Below are positions 8,400 through 17,398 of a stretch of 64,000 bases of DNA, one piece after another. The position numbers were made by a program, and so were the translations under genes. This stretch comes from JBGOTP01 sp963717075 (lineage in GTDB: Bacteria > Acidobacteriota > Vicinamibacteria > Vicinamibacterales > CAVVIG01), in contig CAVQVI010000027.1 in assembly GCA_963717075.1 (NCBI GenBank), positions 372,001-436,000 on the forward strand, given 5' to 3'. The notes beneath the pieces are model-generated. The model did no database searches and was not told the DNA's origin. It worked only from the letters and a program-made list of their open reading frames with translations. Numbering within the stretch: position 1 is the stretch's first letter; every line of letters starts with the position of its first letter.

Positions 8400-8743
8400 A
8401 ACGTGGCGAGATCTGGACCGTCGCGGGTGGCGCGGCCTATGCGGGCAAGCCGCGACCCGCGGTCATCGTCCAGGACGATCGGTTCGACGCGAACGATTCG
8501 ATCGTCGTGTGCCCCTTGACCACCGATCCGACGCCGGCACCGATCTTCAGGCTTTCCGTCCAGCCCAGTGCCCAGAGTGGACTGCGTGCACCATGCCGGA
8601 TGATGGTGGACAAGTTGACTGCCGTGCCGAGGAGACGCCTCGGAAGGCTGGTCGGCTCACTGGCCTCCGAAGAAGTGAAGGCGCTCAACCGCGCCATTTT
8701 CGTATTCCTGGGTTTGGCGGAAACGGAAGCGTCGCAAGATTAG
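8396..8743 (+). CDS. mazF: MazF/PemK-type endoribonuclease toxin
   Basis: A 115-residue toxin with the full PemK-fold signature: MKRGEIWTVAGGAAYAGKPRPAVIVQDD at the N terminus, SIVVCPLTTDPT in the second strand pair, and CRMMVDKLTAVPRRRLGRLVGSL carrying the conserved D-K. The family cleaves mRNA at short sequences to halt growth. It is coupled to MazE by ATGA overlap. Length and motifs are normal, so the module looks intact, unlike the neighbouring Doc remnant. Confidence 0.88.
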   Translation: MKRGEIWTVAGGAAYAGKPRPAVIVQDDRFDANDSIVVCPLTTDPTPAPIFRLSVQPSAQSGLRAPCRMMVDKLTAVPRRRLGRLVGSLASEEVKALNRAIFVFLGLAETEASQD

Positions 8744-9032
8744 CTTCACGCCGCGCCTCGGAGCCCCTCCAGCCGCCTCAGCCACGCCGCGATCCGGTTC
8801 CAACTCGCGAACGTTTGGCTCACCAAATCGCGAGCCAAATGGGCTTACGACGGTCCGGCACGCGCCCGTTTCCTGCCGGATGCAACATTCGCCGACAAGC
8901 AGTAATCGCCCAGGGGCGAGCCGGGATTGGACCCCAGCCGAAAAATAGCCGAGGCCTACCGACGGGAACGCTATGGCCGGCACCACAGACCACGCTCGGG
9001 GGGCCCACTCCCGCTAGCCTCGTGGAGCCGAA
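8744..9032. other. Gap between mazF and the SnoaL-like gene, no certain gene
   Basis: A short plus-strand frame reads LTKSRAKWAYDGPARARFLP and stops at TAA near 8905. It could be the tail of a lost gene but I do not recognise it. The rest appears non-coding. Confidence 0.3.
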
Positions 9033-9539
9033 CTACGGTTTCTTCAGGCGCCAGTCCCAGCCCCTGACCGACCCTCGCGTCTTGATCCGCCAGCCCTGCG
9101 GCGTCCGAACGAAGGTGTCGAAGTAGTGTCCCGACAACACCTGCCGCGGGGGTGTTTGACTGGTGTCGAGCAGCACCCAGTAGGCTCGACCCTTGGCTCC
9201 GCCGTTGTCGGTCGGAGTGACGAGGATGTTGGTGATTTGGTGCAAGGTCGTCTTGCCTTCACCGCCAGGCGCCTGTCGCCAGCGTTTGCGCAGCTCCTCC
9301 TTCCCTTTCACGACCGACCCGTCCCCTTGCGTGAACACGGCGTCGTCGGCCCAGGCCGATAGATACGTCTCCTCCTCAGCGAAATCGAGACCCTGGCTGT
9401 ACCGGTAGTAGAGCCGCTCGATCTCGGCGATGTCGGCACCAGTGAGCGCCGAGCCACCTGGCTTCTGGGCCGCGAGCCACACGCCACCCGCAAGAACGCC
9501 GACGACAGCTACTGTCAACGCCGCTCGAGACATTCGCAT
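9033..9539 (-). CDS. Secreted SnoaL-like / nuclear transport factor 2-fold protein
   Basis: 168 residues with an N-terminal signal peptide (MRMSRAALTVAVVGVLAGGVWLAA). A SnoaL-like domain follows: IAEIERLYYRYSQGLDFAEEETYLSAWADDAVF, then TLHQITNILVTP and GHYFDTFVRTPQGWRIKTR. The fold hosts isomerases, dehydratases and non-catalytic ligand binders, so no reaction is assigned. It stands alone on the minus strand. The Shine-Dalgarno AGGAGG sits just before the start. Confidence 0.75.
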   Translation of the reverse strand: MRMSRAALTVAVVGVLAGGVWLAAQKPGGSALTGADIAEIERLYYRYSQGLDFAEEETYLSAWADDAVFTQGDGSVVKGKEELRKRWRQAPGGEGKTTLHQITNILVTPTDNGGAKGRAYWVLLDTSQTPPRQVLSGHYFDTFVRTPQGWRIKTRGSVRGWDWRLKKP

Positions 9540-9663
9540 GACTGCCTCCTATAGAGAACTCACGAGTGTAGCGCCGGGGCGTTGGCCCGTCGGCGCGCGC
9601 GATGGTCGCACGCCCGTCTTCGTGAGCTCCACGTCCGACTGTATGCCGCATGGTGGTCTTCGT

Positions 9664-11058
9664 TCAAAGGTCGGTCGATGCTGACCCCACGGTGTGGCTG
9701 GGAGATCGGATTGCAAATCCCGCGTTTTCTGGAGCGCGTGGTTCGGAGTCGGACACGCTGTCGATACCTGGACTCGGCGCGTGTGGATGAAAGGCGCGCA
9801 GGAGGTATTGCGCGACACTCACGACCAAGACCACCGCGGCAATCGAACGGGCAAGTATCAACAGTGATGGTCCGCTGTAAGGCCACCCGGCTTGCCAGAG
9901 CGGGGTGACACGTTCGATGGACCAGTGCCACGACAGGTCCGCAACAATCGCCGAGACCAGCAGGATCCGAAGTTGAGCAGTTATCGATCGATGCACCAGG
10001 AGCAGCGCCCCCTCAGCCAAAGCGGTAACGACCAAGAGCTGTCCGACTATCGTGCCCATGTTGAGTGCGAAGGCGGAGGCGAGCGGATGAAAGCCGGCGA
10101 AGGGCAGTTGCGTTTGAAGAGCCTGCGCGGAGGCGAACCCGCACATGACGCCCCCGATGGTGGCAAGAACCCGTCGCCGCGAGAACGACGGCGCAACGAG
10201 GTTGAAGACAGCTGCGGCGGTGACCACGACGGCCGTGGACGCACCGGCAACCTGGGCGAACGGATCGTCGACGCGAACCAGCGTGAACATCGCAGCAACG
10301 GTCGCCGCCGCGTACCCGCTCACCGCGGCCCCAACGACCACCGCGATATCCCGAAACATCCGCAGTGGGACAATCAGACAAATCAAGAGCAGCAGATACT
10401 CGGTAGTCCCGAGGATAAGCGTAAGGCCGAGGACGAAAAACCGGCGCACGGCCTCCGACATGGTCGGGTTAAGCGCGACGCGTCCCAGCCCGCCGTGGAT
10501 CACGTACCGACGCTCGCCTTCGCCCGAAACAAACGTGAGTGAGAGTCTCGGTGCGCCTCCCCAGGCTTCGGTGAATCGTGACTGAACGCTGATCATGGAC
10601 GCCGGAGACCCGAGGCGATAGCTGAGACGCGCATCCAGATAACCTTGATTGGCGTAGATGGCCGTCGCGGACACCGTATCCTCCAGGCGTGCCGATGCGG
10701 CCGCATAGCTGTCGAACGATCGATCCGACGGCAGCGACAATCGGAACTCGCGCTTCGCAGGTAAGAGCGGCGACATCCCTTCAAAGAGCGTGACGGCCTC
10801 GCTGACCTTTGTCAGTGAATCGTCGAGGAGAGGGACGGACGCGTCGACATCGATTCGCTCCGCCGTAGTAGGAAGCGGCAGCAGGAGCGTATCGAGAGGG
10901 ATGCGGAGCAGTAGATCCAGGCGATCTGATCCGACCTTGACGAAGGCGCTGATTGGCCTGTCCGCGGGGATGTCATGCGCGACGATCGGGGTCGGCCAGA
11001 GGGCGACCCATGCACCTGCCACGAGCGCCATGCGAACCCGCCAGCTGCCGGACATCAT
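9664..11058 (-). CDS. HupE/UreJ-like membrane protein with periplasmic N-terminal domain
   Basis: 464 residues. A signal peptide ending in PTPIVAHDIPADRP leads into a soluble beta-rich domain of about 190 residues. From about residue 210, seven or so hydrophobic helices follow (FFVLGLTLILGTTEYLLLLI onward), with FHPLASAFALNMGTIVGQLL. The arrangement matches the HupE/UreJ-2 group, in which a His/Asp-bearing signal peptide precedes a metal-transport-like membrane domain. Substrate is unknown; nickel or another metal is only a family-based guess. The last 50 residues are hydrophilic and cytoplasmic or periplasmic. Confidence 0.6.
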   Translation of the reverse strand: MMSGSWRVRMALVAGAWVALWPTPIVAHDIPADRPISAFVKVGSDRLDLLLRIPLDTLLLPLPTTAERIDVDASVPLLDDSLTKVSEAVTLFEGMSPLLPAKREFRLSLPSDRSFDSYAAASARLEDTVSATAIYANQGYLDARLSYRLGSPASMISVQSRFTEAWGGAPRLSLTFVSGEGERRYVIHGGLGRVALNPTMSEAVRRFFVLGLTLILGTTEYLLLLICLIVPLRMFRDIAVVVGAAVSGYAAATVAAMFTLVRVDDPFAQVAGASTAVVVTAAAVFNLVAPSFSRRRVLATIGGVMCGFASAQALQTQLPFAGFHPLASAFALNMGTIVGQLLVVTALAEGALLLVHRSITAQLRILLVSAIVADLSWHWSIERVTPLWQAGWPYSGPSLLILARSIAAVVLVVSVAQYLLRAFHPHAPSPGIDSVSDSEPRAPENAGFAIRSPSHTVGSASTDL

Positions 11059-11123
11059 GGCATACAGGCCCCAAGCGTCGATCTCATCTGTGGCGCGTCG
11101 CCGGTCAGCGGTGCTCCACGCTT

Positions 11124-12350
11124 CTATTTCATTGGCACGAACTTCTGCACCCTGTTGCCGGTGCCTGTCTCGGCCACATACAGGTTGTTGTTCGCATCCA
11201 TGTCGATCGAGTGCGGCAGGATGAAATCGCCCGCCATCCGTCCAGGCCGTCCAATACTTCCGATCACCTGCCCGCTCTGGTGGCCCAACACCCAGATGAC
11301 GTACGACCCGAGATCGGTGTCGAACATGAGCGTCTGATCTTTGTCTCGCGAGAACGTAAAGTCATTGGCCGCCGATCCGGAGACCCTCTGCTTCATGTAT
11401 GCCGGCGGATCGATAGGAATGACGCGTTTCAAGTCGCCCTGTTTGTCGAAGACTTGGATGCGGTTGTTGCCGCGGTCACACGTGTAGACCAGCCCGTCGT
11501 TGCCGATGGTCACGCAGTGCGGGTGGCCGCCGCCATTCTCCACGAACTGTCCTGGTGCCGTTCCCCCCGAACCCCATTGACGCAAGTACTTGCCCTGGCT
11601 GTCGAACACCACCACGCGGTGGTTTCCATACCCGTCGGCAATATACACAGAACCCGGTTGGCCGGTCACCGGATCAGGGTTCGGATCCACGTACATGTCG
11701 GCTGGGTTGTTCAAGAGCGTCTTGCTGCTGTTGCTGCCCGGTGACCCGCATGTCGGATACGGGGTTTTCGGTGCCAGCGTGTTCGGGCCATCGCACACGC
11801 CCTTTTCGCCAATCTGCATCAGCATCCGCTTCCCGTCGTGCGTCCACTTTTGAACGACACCATCCTGAAAGCCGCCGATCCAGATATTGTCCTGATAGTC
11901 CACGAAGCAGCCGTGAAGGCCGCGCGGCAGCGTCTTCGTGCCGCCGTTCGGCAGCAGGGTCGCGTCTCCCCACGAATTGACGATGTTGCCCTGCGCGTCG
12001 TACTCGATGACCGGTGGCGCGGCCGTGGACATCGGCCCGAGCGGGCCTGCAGTCGGCGGGGTTGGCGTTTCGTATGCGCGGTTGAACGTGATGATGTGCC
12101 CGCGCGAGTCGAGGCAGCTGGCGCCGACCGAGCCGGTGATCCACTGACGGGCGACACCGTTGGCGTCCTTCGTGCTTGGCAATGCCTTGGGCCAGAAGGG
12201 ATCGACACGGTACTGTGGCGCCTTCGGGTTGCTCTGCGCGCGTGGGAGCGGCTGCCACAGGCCCAGCACGAAGGCCAGAACGAGGAGCGCCCCAGCGATC
12301 TTCAGCCAGATGACGACGCGTCCGATACCAGCGTAGACTCGTTCTTTCAC
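11124..12350 (-). CDS. Secreted NHL-repeat beta-propeller protein
   Basis: 408 residues with an N-terminal membrane anchor or signal (VVIWLKIAGALLVLAFVLGLW). A six-bladed propeller of NHL type follows, visible in PADMYVDPNPDPVTGQPGSVYIADGYGNHRVVVFDSQGKYLRQWG, HPHCVTIGNDGLVYTCDRGNNRIQVFD and LPHSIDMDANNNLYVAETGTGNRVQKF. Such proteins resemble the peptidyl-alpha-hydroxyglycine lyase propeller but also occur as binding scaffolds. Cysteines in GASCLDSRG, HGCFVDYQ and YPTCG may form disulfides. It lies 114 bases after the serine hydrolase gene on the same strand and may share its transcript. Confidence 0.75.
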   Translation of the reverse strand: MKERVYAGIGRVVIWLKIAGALLVLAFVLGLWQPLPRAQSNPKAPQYRVDPFWPKALPSTKDANGVARQWITGSVGASCLDSRGHIITFNRAYETPTPPTAGPLGPMSTAAPPVIEYDAQGNIVNSWGDATLLPNGGTKTLPRGLHGCFVDYQDNIWIGGFQDGVVQKWTHDGKRMLMQIGEKGVCDGPNTLAPKTPYPTCGSPGSNSSKTLLNNPADMYVDPNPDPVTGQPGSVYIADGYGNHRVVVFDSQGKYLRQWGSGGTAPGQFVENGGGHPHCVTIGNDGLVYTCDRGNNRIQVFDKQGDLKRVIPIDPPAYMKQRVSGSAANDFTFSRDKDQTLMFDTDLGSYVIWVLGHQSGQVIGSIGRPGRMAGDFILPHSIDMDANNNLYVAETGTGNRVQKFVPMK

Positions 12351-12464
12351 ACCGCACGCTCCTCTCCGGCAAATGACTGTAAGCTCGAGGCGCTCGCGAG
12401 TTCGATCCTGGCTCGGATAGCTCTACGCTGCGCGACTTGAACGACAAAGAGGAGTGCCAGTGCC

Positions 12465-13745
12465 TCACTTCTTGGGATTCACCAACGCCTGATACACCAG
12501 CTGTCGCGACAGCGGTCGGACCTGGGGCGAGCCGCCGGTCGGTCGGCTGCCGTTGACATTCTGCATCATCCCCACCACGACGACATCGTTCGCTGGATCG
12601 ATCCAGAACCAGGTGCCGTACGCGCCACCCCAGTAGAACGTGTTCCGACCCTCCGGGGTGTTCGCCGCAGCAGGATCCATGACGATTGCGAAGTCCAGCC
12701 CGAAGCCGATGCCTGGCTGGCTGGGGCCGTAGAGATCGACCTGGACCCCCTCGGCGAGCACGTTGGTCCGCATCAGCTCCACGGTCGATGCTTTCACGAG
12801 CCGTTTGCCGCTGGCCTCGCCGCCGTTCAGCAGCATCTGCGCGAATTTGAAATAGTCGTCGGTGGTAGAGAGCAACCCACCACTGCCGGAAAGAAACGCG
12901 GGCTTCGACGAGGGGTCACCGAAGTCGGCGGGGCGGACTACGGTTCCTGACGGAGGCGTCGCCCGAATAAGGCGCTTGTCGGGACCGTAGGTGAACAGGC
13001 TCGTGACGCGATCCACCTTCGACGCGTCCACCCAGAAACCGGTGTCCTTCATCCCGAGCGGCTCGAAGATCCTTGTTCGCAAGAAGACGTCGAGCGACTG
13101 GCCCGACAACTTCTCGACGATGTAGCCCTGGATGTCGACGCTCGGCCCATACCGCCAGTCGCTGCCTGGCTGGGCGGCGAGCGGCAGCTTGACCAGCTTG
13201 TCGATCATTGCCTGAAGGTCAGCATCTCTGAGGTGGGCATTGGCATACCCGTCGTTTACGTCGAAGCCGGCCGTGTGGCTCATCAGCTGCCGCATCGTCA
13301 TCGGTTTGATCTGCGGCACCTCGCCGTTCGGTGTGGCCACCTTGAGGCCGGCGAACGCGGGGATGTGCTTGGCCACCGGGTCGTCGAGCGTCCACTTGCC
13401 CTGCTCCCAGAGCATCATCATGGCCACGCCCACGATCGGCTTGGTCATTGACTGAAGGCGAAAGATCGTGTCCTTCGCGAGCGGCTTCTTCGTCTCAAGA
13501 TCCTGGACGCCGTATGCGTCGAGGTACACGACCTTGCCGTGTCGTGCGACGAGCGTCGTGACACCGGCGAGCTTGCCTTCGTCCACCAGCGCGCGCATCG
13601 TCCGCTGGAACGCCTTCAAACCGTCGGCCGAGAAGCCGGCCGACTCCGGGGGGGCAAGCCGATCCTCCGCCAGCAGACCCGCCCCGCACCCGATCAGCGC
13701 GACCACCACCAGCGCCAGCATCGACCGTCGAGCAACAGCCTGCAT
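12465..13745 (-). CDS. Class-C beta-lactamase-family serine hydrolase, lipoprotein
   Basis: 426 residues. The N terminus VVVALIGC is a lipobox with Cys20. The beta-lactamase (PF00144) domain has the nucleophile motif S99-M-T-K102. The usual second motif YxN is represented by WRYGPSVDIQGYIVEKLSG, so the Asn is replaced by Pro, and the third motif is WGGAYGTWFWIDP. These replacements resemble esterases of the EstB/LACTB group more than true beta-lactamases, so peptidase or esterase action in the periplasm is likelier than antibiotic resistance. Confidence 0.82.
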   Translation of the reverse strand: MQAVARRSMLALVVVALIGCGAGLLAEDRLAPPESAGFSADGLKAFQRTMRALVDEGKLAGVTTLVARHGKVVYLDAYGVQDLETKKPLAKDTIFRLQSMTKPIVGVAMMMLWEQGKWTLDDPVAKHIPAFAGLKVATPNGEVPQIKPMTMRQLMSHTAGFDVNDGYANAHLRDADLQAMIDKLVKLPLAAQPGSDWRYGPSVDIQGYIVEKLSGQSLDVFLRTRIFEPLGMKDTGFWVDASKVDRVTSLFTYGPDKRLIRATPPSGTVVRPADFGDPSSKPAFLSGSGGLLSTTDDYFKFAQMLLNGGEASGKRLVKASTVELMRTNVLAEGVQVDLYGPSQPGIGFGLDFAIVMDPAAANTPEGRNTFYWGGAYGTWFWIDPANDVVVVGMMQNVNGSRPTGGSPQVRPLSRQLVYQALVNPKK

Positions 13746-13803
13746 GTCTCTCCTCAGTTAGGAAATACCGCGTCCATCAACAACGTGATGGGCCAGGAGC
13801 CTG

Positions 13804-13862
13804 TGTCGCCAAGATAATCTAGCGTAATGCTCGTAATCGTCGCAAGAGCGAAAAAGGCGCTC
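13804..13862 (+). repeat. Dispersed imperfect repeat, copy B
   Basis: Partner of 7787-7845: TGTCGCCAAGATAATCTAGCGTAATGC followed by TCGTAATCGTCG and AAGAGC. It lies just upstream of the serine hydrolase promoter side and touches the stop of the following small gene. About 6 kb separates the copies. No ORF or tRNA fragment accompanies this copy. Confidence 0.5.
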
Positions 13863-14208
13863 ACTTGTCTTCTTCAGCGGTGACGGTCCAATCGATGTCG
13901 GCGGCCCTCACCTCAACATAGTAGCGACCGGGGCCCTCATGAATGTAGGTGGCATCTGACACGCCGACACGCCCCGTGGCGCTCCCGATGAGTTTCTTGT
14001 CCGCGGTGTAAACCAGCACGCCAATCGAGCCGAGCCCATCGCCTTGCGATTTTGACGACCAATTCACGCGCCATTCCTTGCTGGCGACATCGAAGGTTTC
14101 GGTGACCTTCGACCCAGTCCCGGTCCATTCCTTGACGAGTGTCCATGCCGCGCGCGCGGGAGCAGCGACGGCGAGAAACACGACAAAAGCAAGGCCTATG
14201 CGCGTCAT
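13861..14208 (-). CDS. Small secreted hypothetical protein
   Basis: 115 residues with a clear signal peptide cleaved after APARA, then a beta-rich domain (WTLVKEWTGTGSKVTETFDV...YYVEVRAADIDWTVTAEE). The repeated K-TE-F and GRYYVEVRA patterns suggest a small beta-sandwich of the kind that binds ligands in the periplasm. I do not recognise a named family. It is preceded by a good AGGAG motif. Confidence 0.65.
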   Translation of the reverse strand: MTRIGLAFVVFLAVAAPARAAWTLVKEWTGTGSKVTETFDVASKEWRVNWSSKSQGDGLGSIGVLVYTADKKLIGSATGRVGVSDATYIHEGPGRYYVEVRAADIDWTVTAEEDK

Positions 14209-14665
14209 GCTGTGATCTCCTCGCGCCCCTCCTAACCGAGGCGCATTACATGAACTGAGTCGTTACGTCCCATCCGAGGACGTCGAGCACGGCGCCAACC
14301 ACGCTGCAGATCCCGCGAACGACTGGCGGTTCGAAGCCGATCGGAACTCCCAGTTGTTCGCGAGCGGGTCCGGCCGACGGACGTCACGAGCTGCTTCGGC
14401 GGTGAGCAAGACGAGTGCCGGACAGGGATCCCCCAGATTGGCCGGTAAACTTGTTTCCGCTCACGGTCGAATGGGCACCAGGACTTTATCGCACCGTGGT
14501 CCGACGTGGGATCCTCCGAAATGGCGGAGCGGCCGATCCGACTGCGCTGGCACGGCCGACACGGTGGCGAGCTGGCCCGGCGCCGCTCGCCAACGCTCTG
14601 GAGAGCGACCGTCATCGGAACTGCCATCCGACGCCACGAGCAGAGCTCCATGAATCCGATGGGCC
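14209..14665. other. Gap of about 450 bases without a convincing gene
   Basis: Several overlapping frames are open on both strands because of high GC content, but none shows a recognisable motif or a credible start with Shine-Dalgarno. The region lies between the small secreted protein and the end of the ABC permease and may hold decayed sequence. Confidence 0.35.
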
Positions 14666-15477
14666 TCATTCCGAAGAAGAAAAGGAGCCCACCGCGGCCG
14701 CCACCAGAACGCTGACCGACAGAAGGGCGACCGATGCCGGACCGGCTGGCAGGTCGACGTAGAACGAGACCGCGAGGCCCAGGCACGGCAGCGTCGCGCC
14801 CAGCCCGGCGGCCGTGATGAACGTGGCCCGCATGTTCGTCGTGACCAGCAACGCGGCCATCGCGGGAAGTGTCAAGAGCGCGAACGTCAGAAGGGCGCCG
14901 ATTTCATGGACGGCGGCCGCAGCCGCGACGCCCACCAGGAGATTCAGGCCCAGCGACCACAGGCGCGCGTTGACGCCGGCGACCTGCGCCGCTTCGGCAT
15001 CGAAGGTCACGAGCAGAAAGCGCTGCGAGAAGAGCACGTGCGCCAGCCCGATGACCAGTGCGACGACGACCGAGGCCCACGGCATGGCTGACGCTGACGG
15101 CCAGCAGATTGCCAAACAACATGTGCAGGGTGTCCGCATCGGGCGCTGCCACTGCGGCCAGAATGAGCACGGGCGCCGATGAAGCCGCCGCATATGCCCA
15201 CCCCATCACCGATTCAGCGGAAACCCGGCGCGGCCGCTGGACCAGTCCCAGACCCAGCGCGGCGGCGACGGCCACAACGACCGATGCGATCTCGGGGGAC
15301 CAGTGGAAGACTTCGAGCCGCTGCTGCGCCCACGGTTGCGGCATTCGCCAGCACGAGACCCAGGAAGACGACCCGTCTGATGACGAGGTAGACGCCGATG
15401 ATCCCCAGGGAGGCCCCCGTCGCGACGGACGCGATCAAGGCCAGCCGCATGAAGGCGGGTTCAAACATCGACGGCAT
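14666..15477 (-). CDS. Metal ABC transporter permease (ZnuB/MntB type), two frameshifts
   Basis: Starts MPSMFEPAFMRLALIASVATGASLG at 15477, overlapping the ATPase stop by 17 bases. It changes frame near 15325 and again near 15088, and ends SFSSSE at 14666. The joined protein of about 270 residues has the ABC-3 family helices: GVYLVIRRVVFLGLVLANAATVG, SAPVLILAAVAAPDADTLHMLFGNLLAVS and VAGVNARLWSLGLNLLVGVAAAAAVHEIGALLTFALLTLP. The family imports Zn, Mn or Fe with a ZnuA-type binding protein, which is not encoded here. Both breaks fall between intact conserved segments, consistent with assembly error. Confidence 0.75.
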
Positions 15478-16231
15478 TCCGCCGGCCCACGACCAGCGTC
15501 CGCTGTCCGGCGACGACGCCCAGATGCACGGGCACTCCGTACAGCTCGGACAGTCGATCTTCCTGGAGCACCTCGTCTACGGTTCCGTGAAGGATCGTGC
15601 GCGTGCCCAACAGCATGATCGAGGTGGCGAGATTGAGCACGATCGGCAGCAGGTGGGTGACGATCAGCATCGTCACGCCCTGGGTCCGGTTCAGATTTCG
15701 AAGGAATTCGAGGATGGCCGCCTCGCTGGCCGCGTCCATCCCGGCCGTCGGCTCGTCGAGCACGAGCAAGTCCGTGTCGGCGGCGAGCGCGCGGGCCAGC
15801 AGCACGCGCTGTTGCTGTCCTCCCGACAGATTCCTGAACAACTGTTGGCTGAGAGGCTCGGCCCCGAGCAGGGCCAGCGCACGAAGCCCCGCGTCGAGAT
15901 CCGCGTGGTGCACGCGGTGAAGAGGCCCGGCCCTGGCGGCGCGTCCCATCAGCACCACTTCAAGCGCCGTGACCGGGAGGATCGTGTCGATGCGGTCGCG
16001 CTGCGGAACGTAGCTGATGGTCAGCCCGGCCTGCCGCTCCACCTGACCGTGCAGCGGCTTCAGCAGACCGAGGATCGTGCGCAGCAACGTGGTCTTGCCG
16101 GAGCCGTTCGGCCCCACGATTCCCAGGATCTCTCCGCGGTGAACGTCAAACGACACTCCCTGAAGGACGGCTCGGCGGTTGTACCCGAAGCTCAACGTCC
16201 GCCCAGTCAGGATGGGATCGCTGTGTTCCAT
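15461..16231 (-). CDS. Metal ABC transporter ATP-binding protein (ZnuC/MntA type)
   Basis: Start placed at ATG 16231 (MEHSDPILTGRTLSFGY), preceded by GGAGAAACGACA; an upstream open extension is not needed. About 256 residues with Walker A GPNGSGKTT, Q-loop VPQRDRIDTILPVTALEVV, signature LSGGQQQRV, Walker B LLVLDEPTAGMD and switch His in VTHLLP. The VPQR after the Q-loop is typical of metal importers of the ZnuC branch. It is translationally coupled to the permease by a 17-base overlap. Confidence 0.88.
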   Translation of the reverse strand: MEHSDPILTGRTLSFGYNRRAVLQGVSFDVHRGEILGIVGPNGSGKTTLLRTILGLLKPLHGQVERQAGLTISYVPQRDRIDTILPVTALEVVLMGRAARAGPLHRVHHADLDAGLRALALLGAEPLSQQLFRNLSGGQQQRVLLARALAADTDLLVLDEPTAGMDAASEAAILEFLRNLNRTQGVTMLIVTHLLPIVLNLATSIMLLGTRTILHGTVDEVLQEDRLSELYGVPVHLGVVAGQRTLVVGRRNAVDV

Positions 16232-16370
16232 TGTCGTTTCTCCGGGCGGCAAGGCGGTTGCAGCATAGACTAGACGACTCGACTGCAGACGCACAATCGA
16301 ACGGGCACCTGGTGGCGCCGTGATGCCACCAGATACGAATGGTCAACTTCGCAACATGGGAGGCAGGAAC

Positions 16371-16852
16371 ATGAAGGGCAATGAGAAACTGCTGACAGTC
16401 CTCAATCAACTCCTGGCGGACGAACTCACCGCCATCAGCCAGTACATGGTGCACTCCGAGATGTGCGACAGCTGGGGCTACGACAAGCTTCACAAGGCCA
16501 TCGAGCGCCAGGCGATGGACGAAATGCACCATGCGGAGTGGCTCATCCGCCGCATCATTTTTCTGGAGGGGACGCCGGTGATCTCGAAACTGAATCCCAT
16601 CAAGATCGGGCAGACCGTGTCGGAAATGGTGGGCAACGACCAGGAGGCTGAACTCGCGGCAGTGCGCGCCTACAACCAGGCTATCGCCATGGCGCGCGAA
16701 GCTGGCCGACCAGGCGACGGCGGACTTGCTGCTTCAGATTCTCAAGATGGAAGAGGGCCACGCGGACTGGGCAGAGATGCAGCGTGCCCAGATCGAACAG
16801 ATGGGTCTGCAGAACTACCTGGCCAATCAGACCGCCGGCGCGGCCAGCTAGC
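16371..16852 (+). CDS. bfr: Bacterioferritin, one frameshift
   Basis: Begins MKGNEKLLTVLNQLLADELT after GGAGGCAGGAAC. One extra A near 16700 moves the frame; the remainder (LADQATADLLLQILKMEEGHADWAEMQRAQIEQ) is intact and ends TAG 16850-16852, giving about 160 residues. The ferroxidase ligands Glu18, Glu51, His54 and the C-terminal E-x-x-H (EEGH) are present, and Met52 is in the place of the haem ligand, so it is a true bacterioferritin for iron storage and peroxide protection. It heads a run of stress genes on the plus strand. Confidence 0.88.
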
Positions 16853-17350
16853 GGTCGGCCGCCTTGCATCGAGAAATCTGCATCGGGTGTTTGTGCCGCC
16901 CGAAGTGAGCGAGCAGACTACTACCAGCAATGTGCATTGATGAGTTAGCGCGCAAGTCTTTTCTGGTTTTCGCACAGCGCTCTTGCTTCTGGTTTGGGGT
17001 AGACCCTAGAGTTGGCCAATCGCCCCTCTGGTACGAGGCGTTCACGGGCCTACGCCGAGTTTGATCGCACGAGGCGGGGGGATGTTGTTGTTGGGTTTTT
17101 TCCTCACAGCGCTGCGCAAGAATCCCCACGCTCGTTTACCGTGACGCCACTCCGGGTCTGCACGGAACACTGACATGCGCGTGACGACGGTCAGCGCCAG
17201 TCGAGTTGGCCGCGGCACGGCCATTGCTCCAAGGAACCTCCATGTGACGACCGCGACCATGTGACGACGCGCGACGCGGTGTCAGAGGCTGCGGGGAGGC
17301 CGAAGAAAATCTCGACCACCGCTCAGTCTTAGCAAGAGCTGGCATACGAA
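16853..17350. other. Intergenic region of about 500 bases
   Basis: No ORF with recognisable motifs on either strand. The right end contains the leader of the CBS gene. The T-run GTTGGGTTTTTTCC near 17092-17105 is not preceded by a clear hairpin. Confidence 0.35.
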
Positions 17351-17398
17351 ATGAAGGGAGCAAGCGCTATGGAAACGAAGGGAGCAAGCGCGATGAAA
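17351..17398 (+). repeat. Direct repeat duplicating Shine-Dalgarno and start of the CBS gene
   Basis: GAAGGGAGCAAGCGC occurs at 17353 and again at 17377, each followed within a few bases by an in-frame ATG (17369 and 17393), with a further in-frame ATG at 17351. Three alternative starts with two identical ribosome-binding sequences result. This looks like a small tandem duplication of the translation-initiation region. Confidence 0.6.

Noticed and set aside
12465..13745. An antibiotic-resistance beta-lactamase
   Set aside because: The YxN motif is replaced by YGP and the third motif is not KTG; the pattern fits esterase/peptidase relatives.
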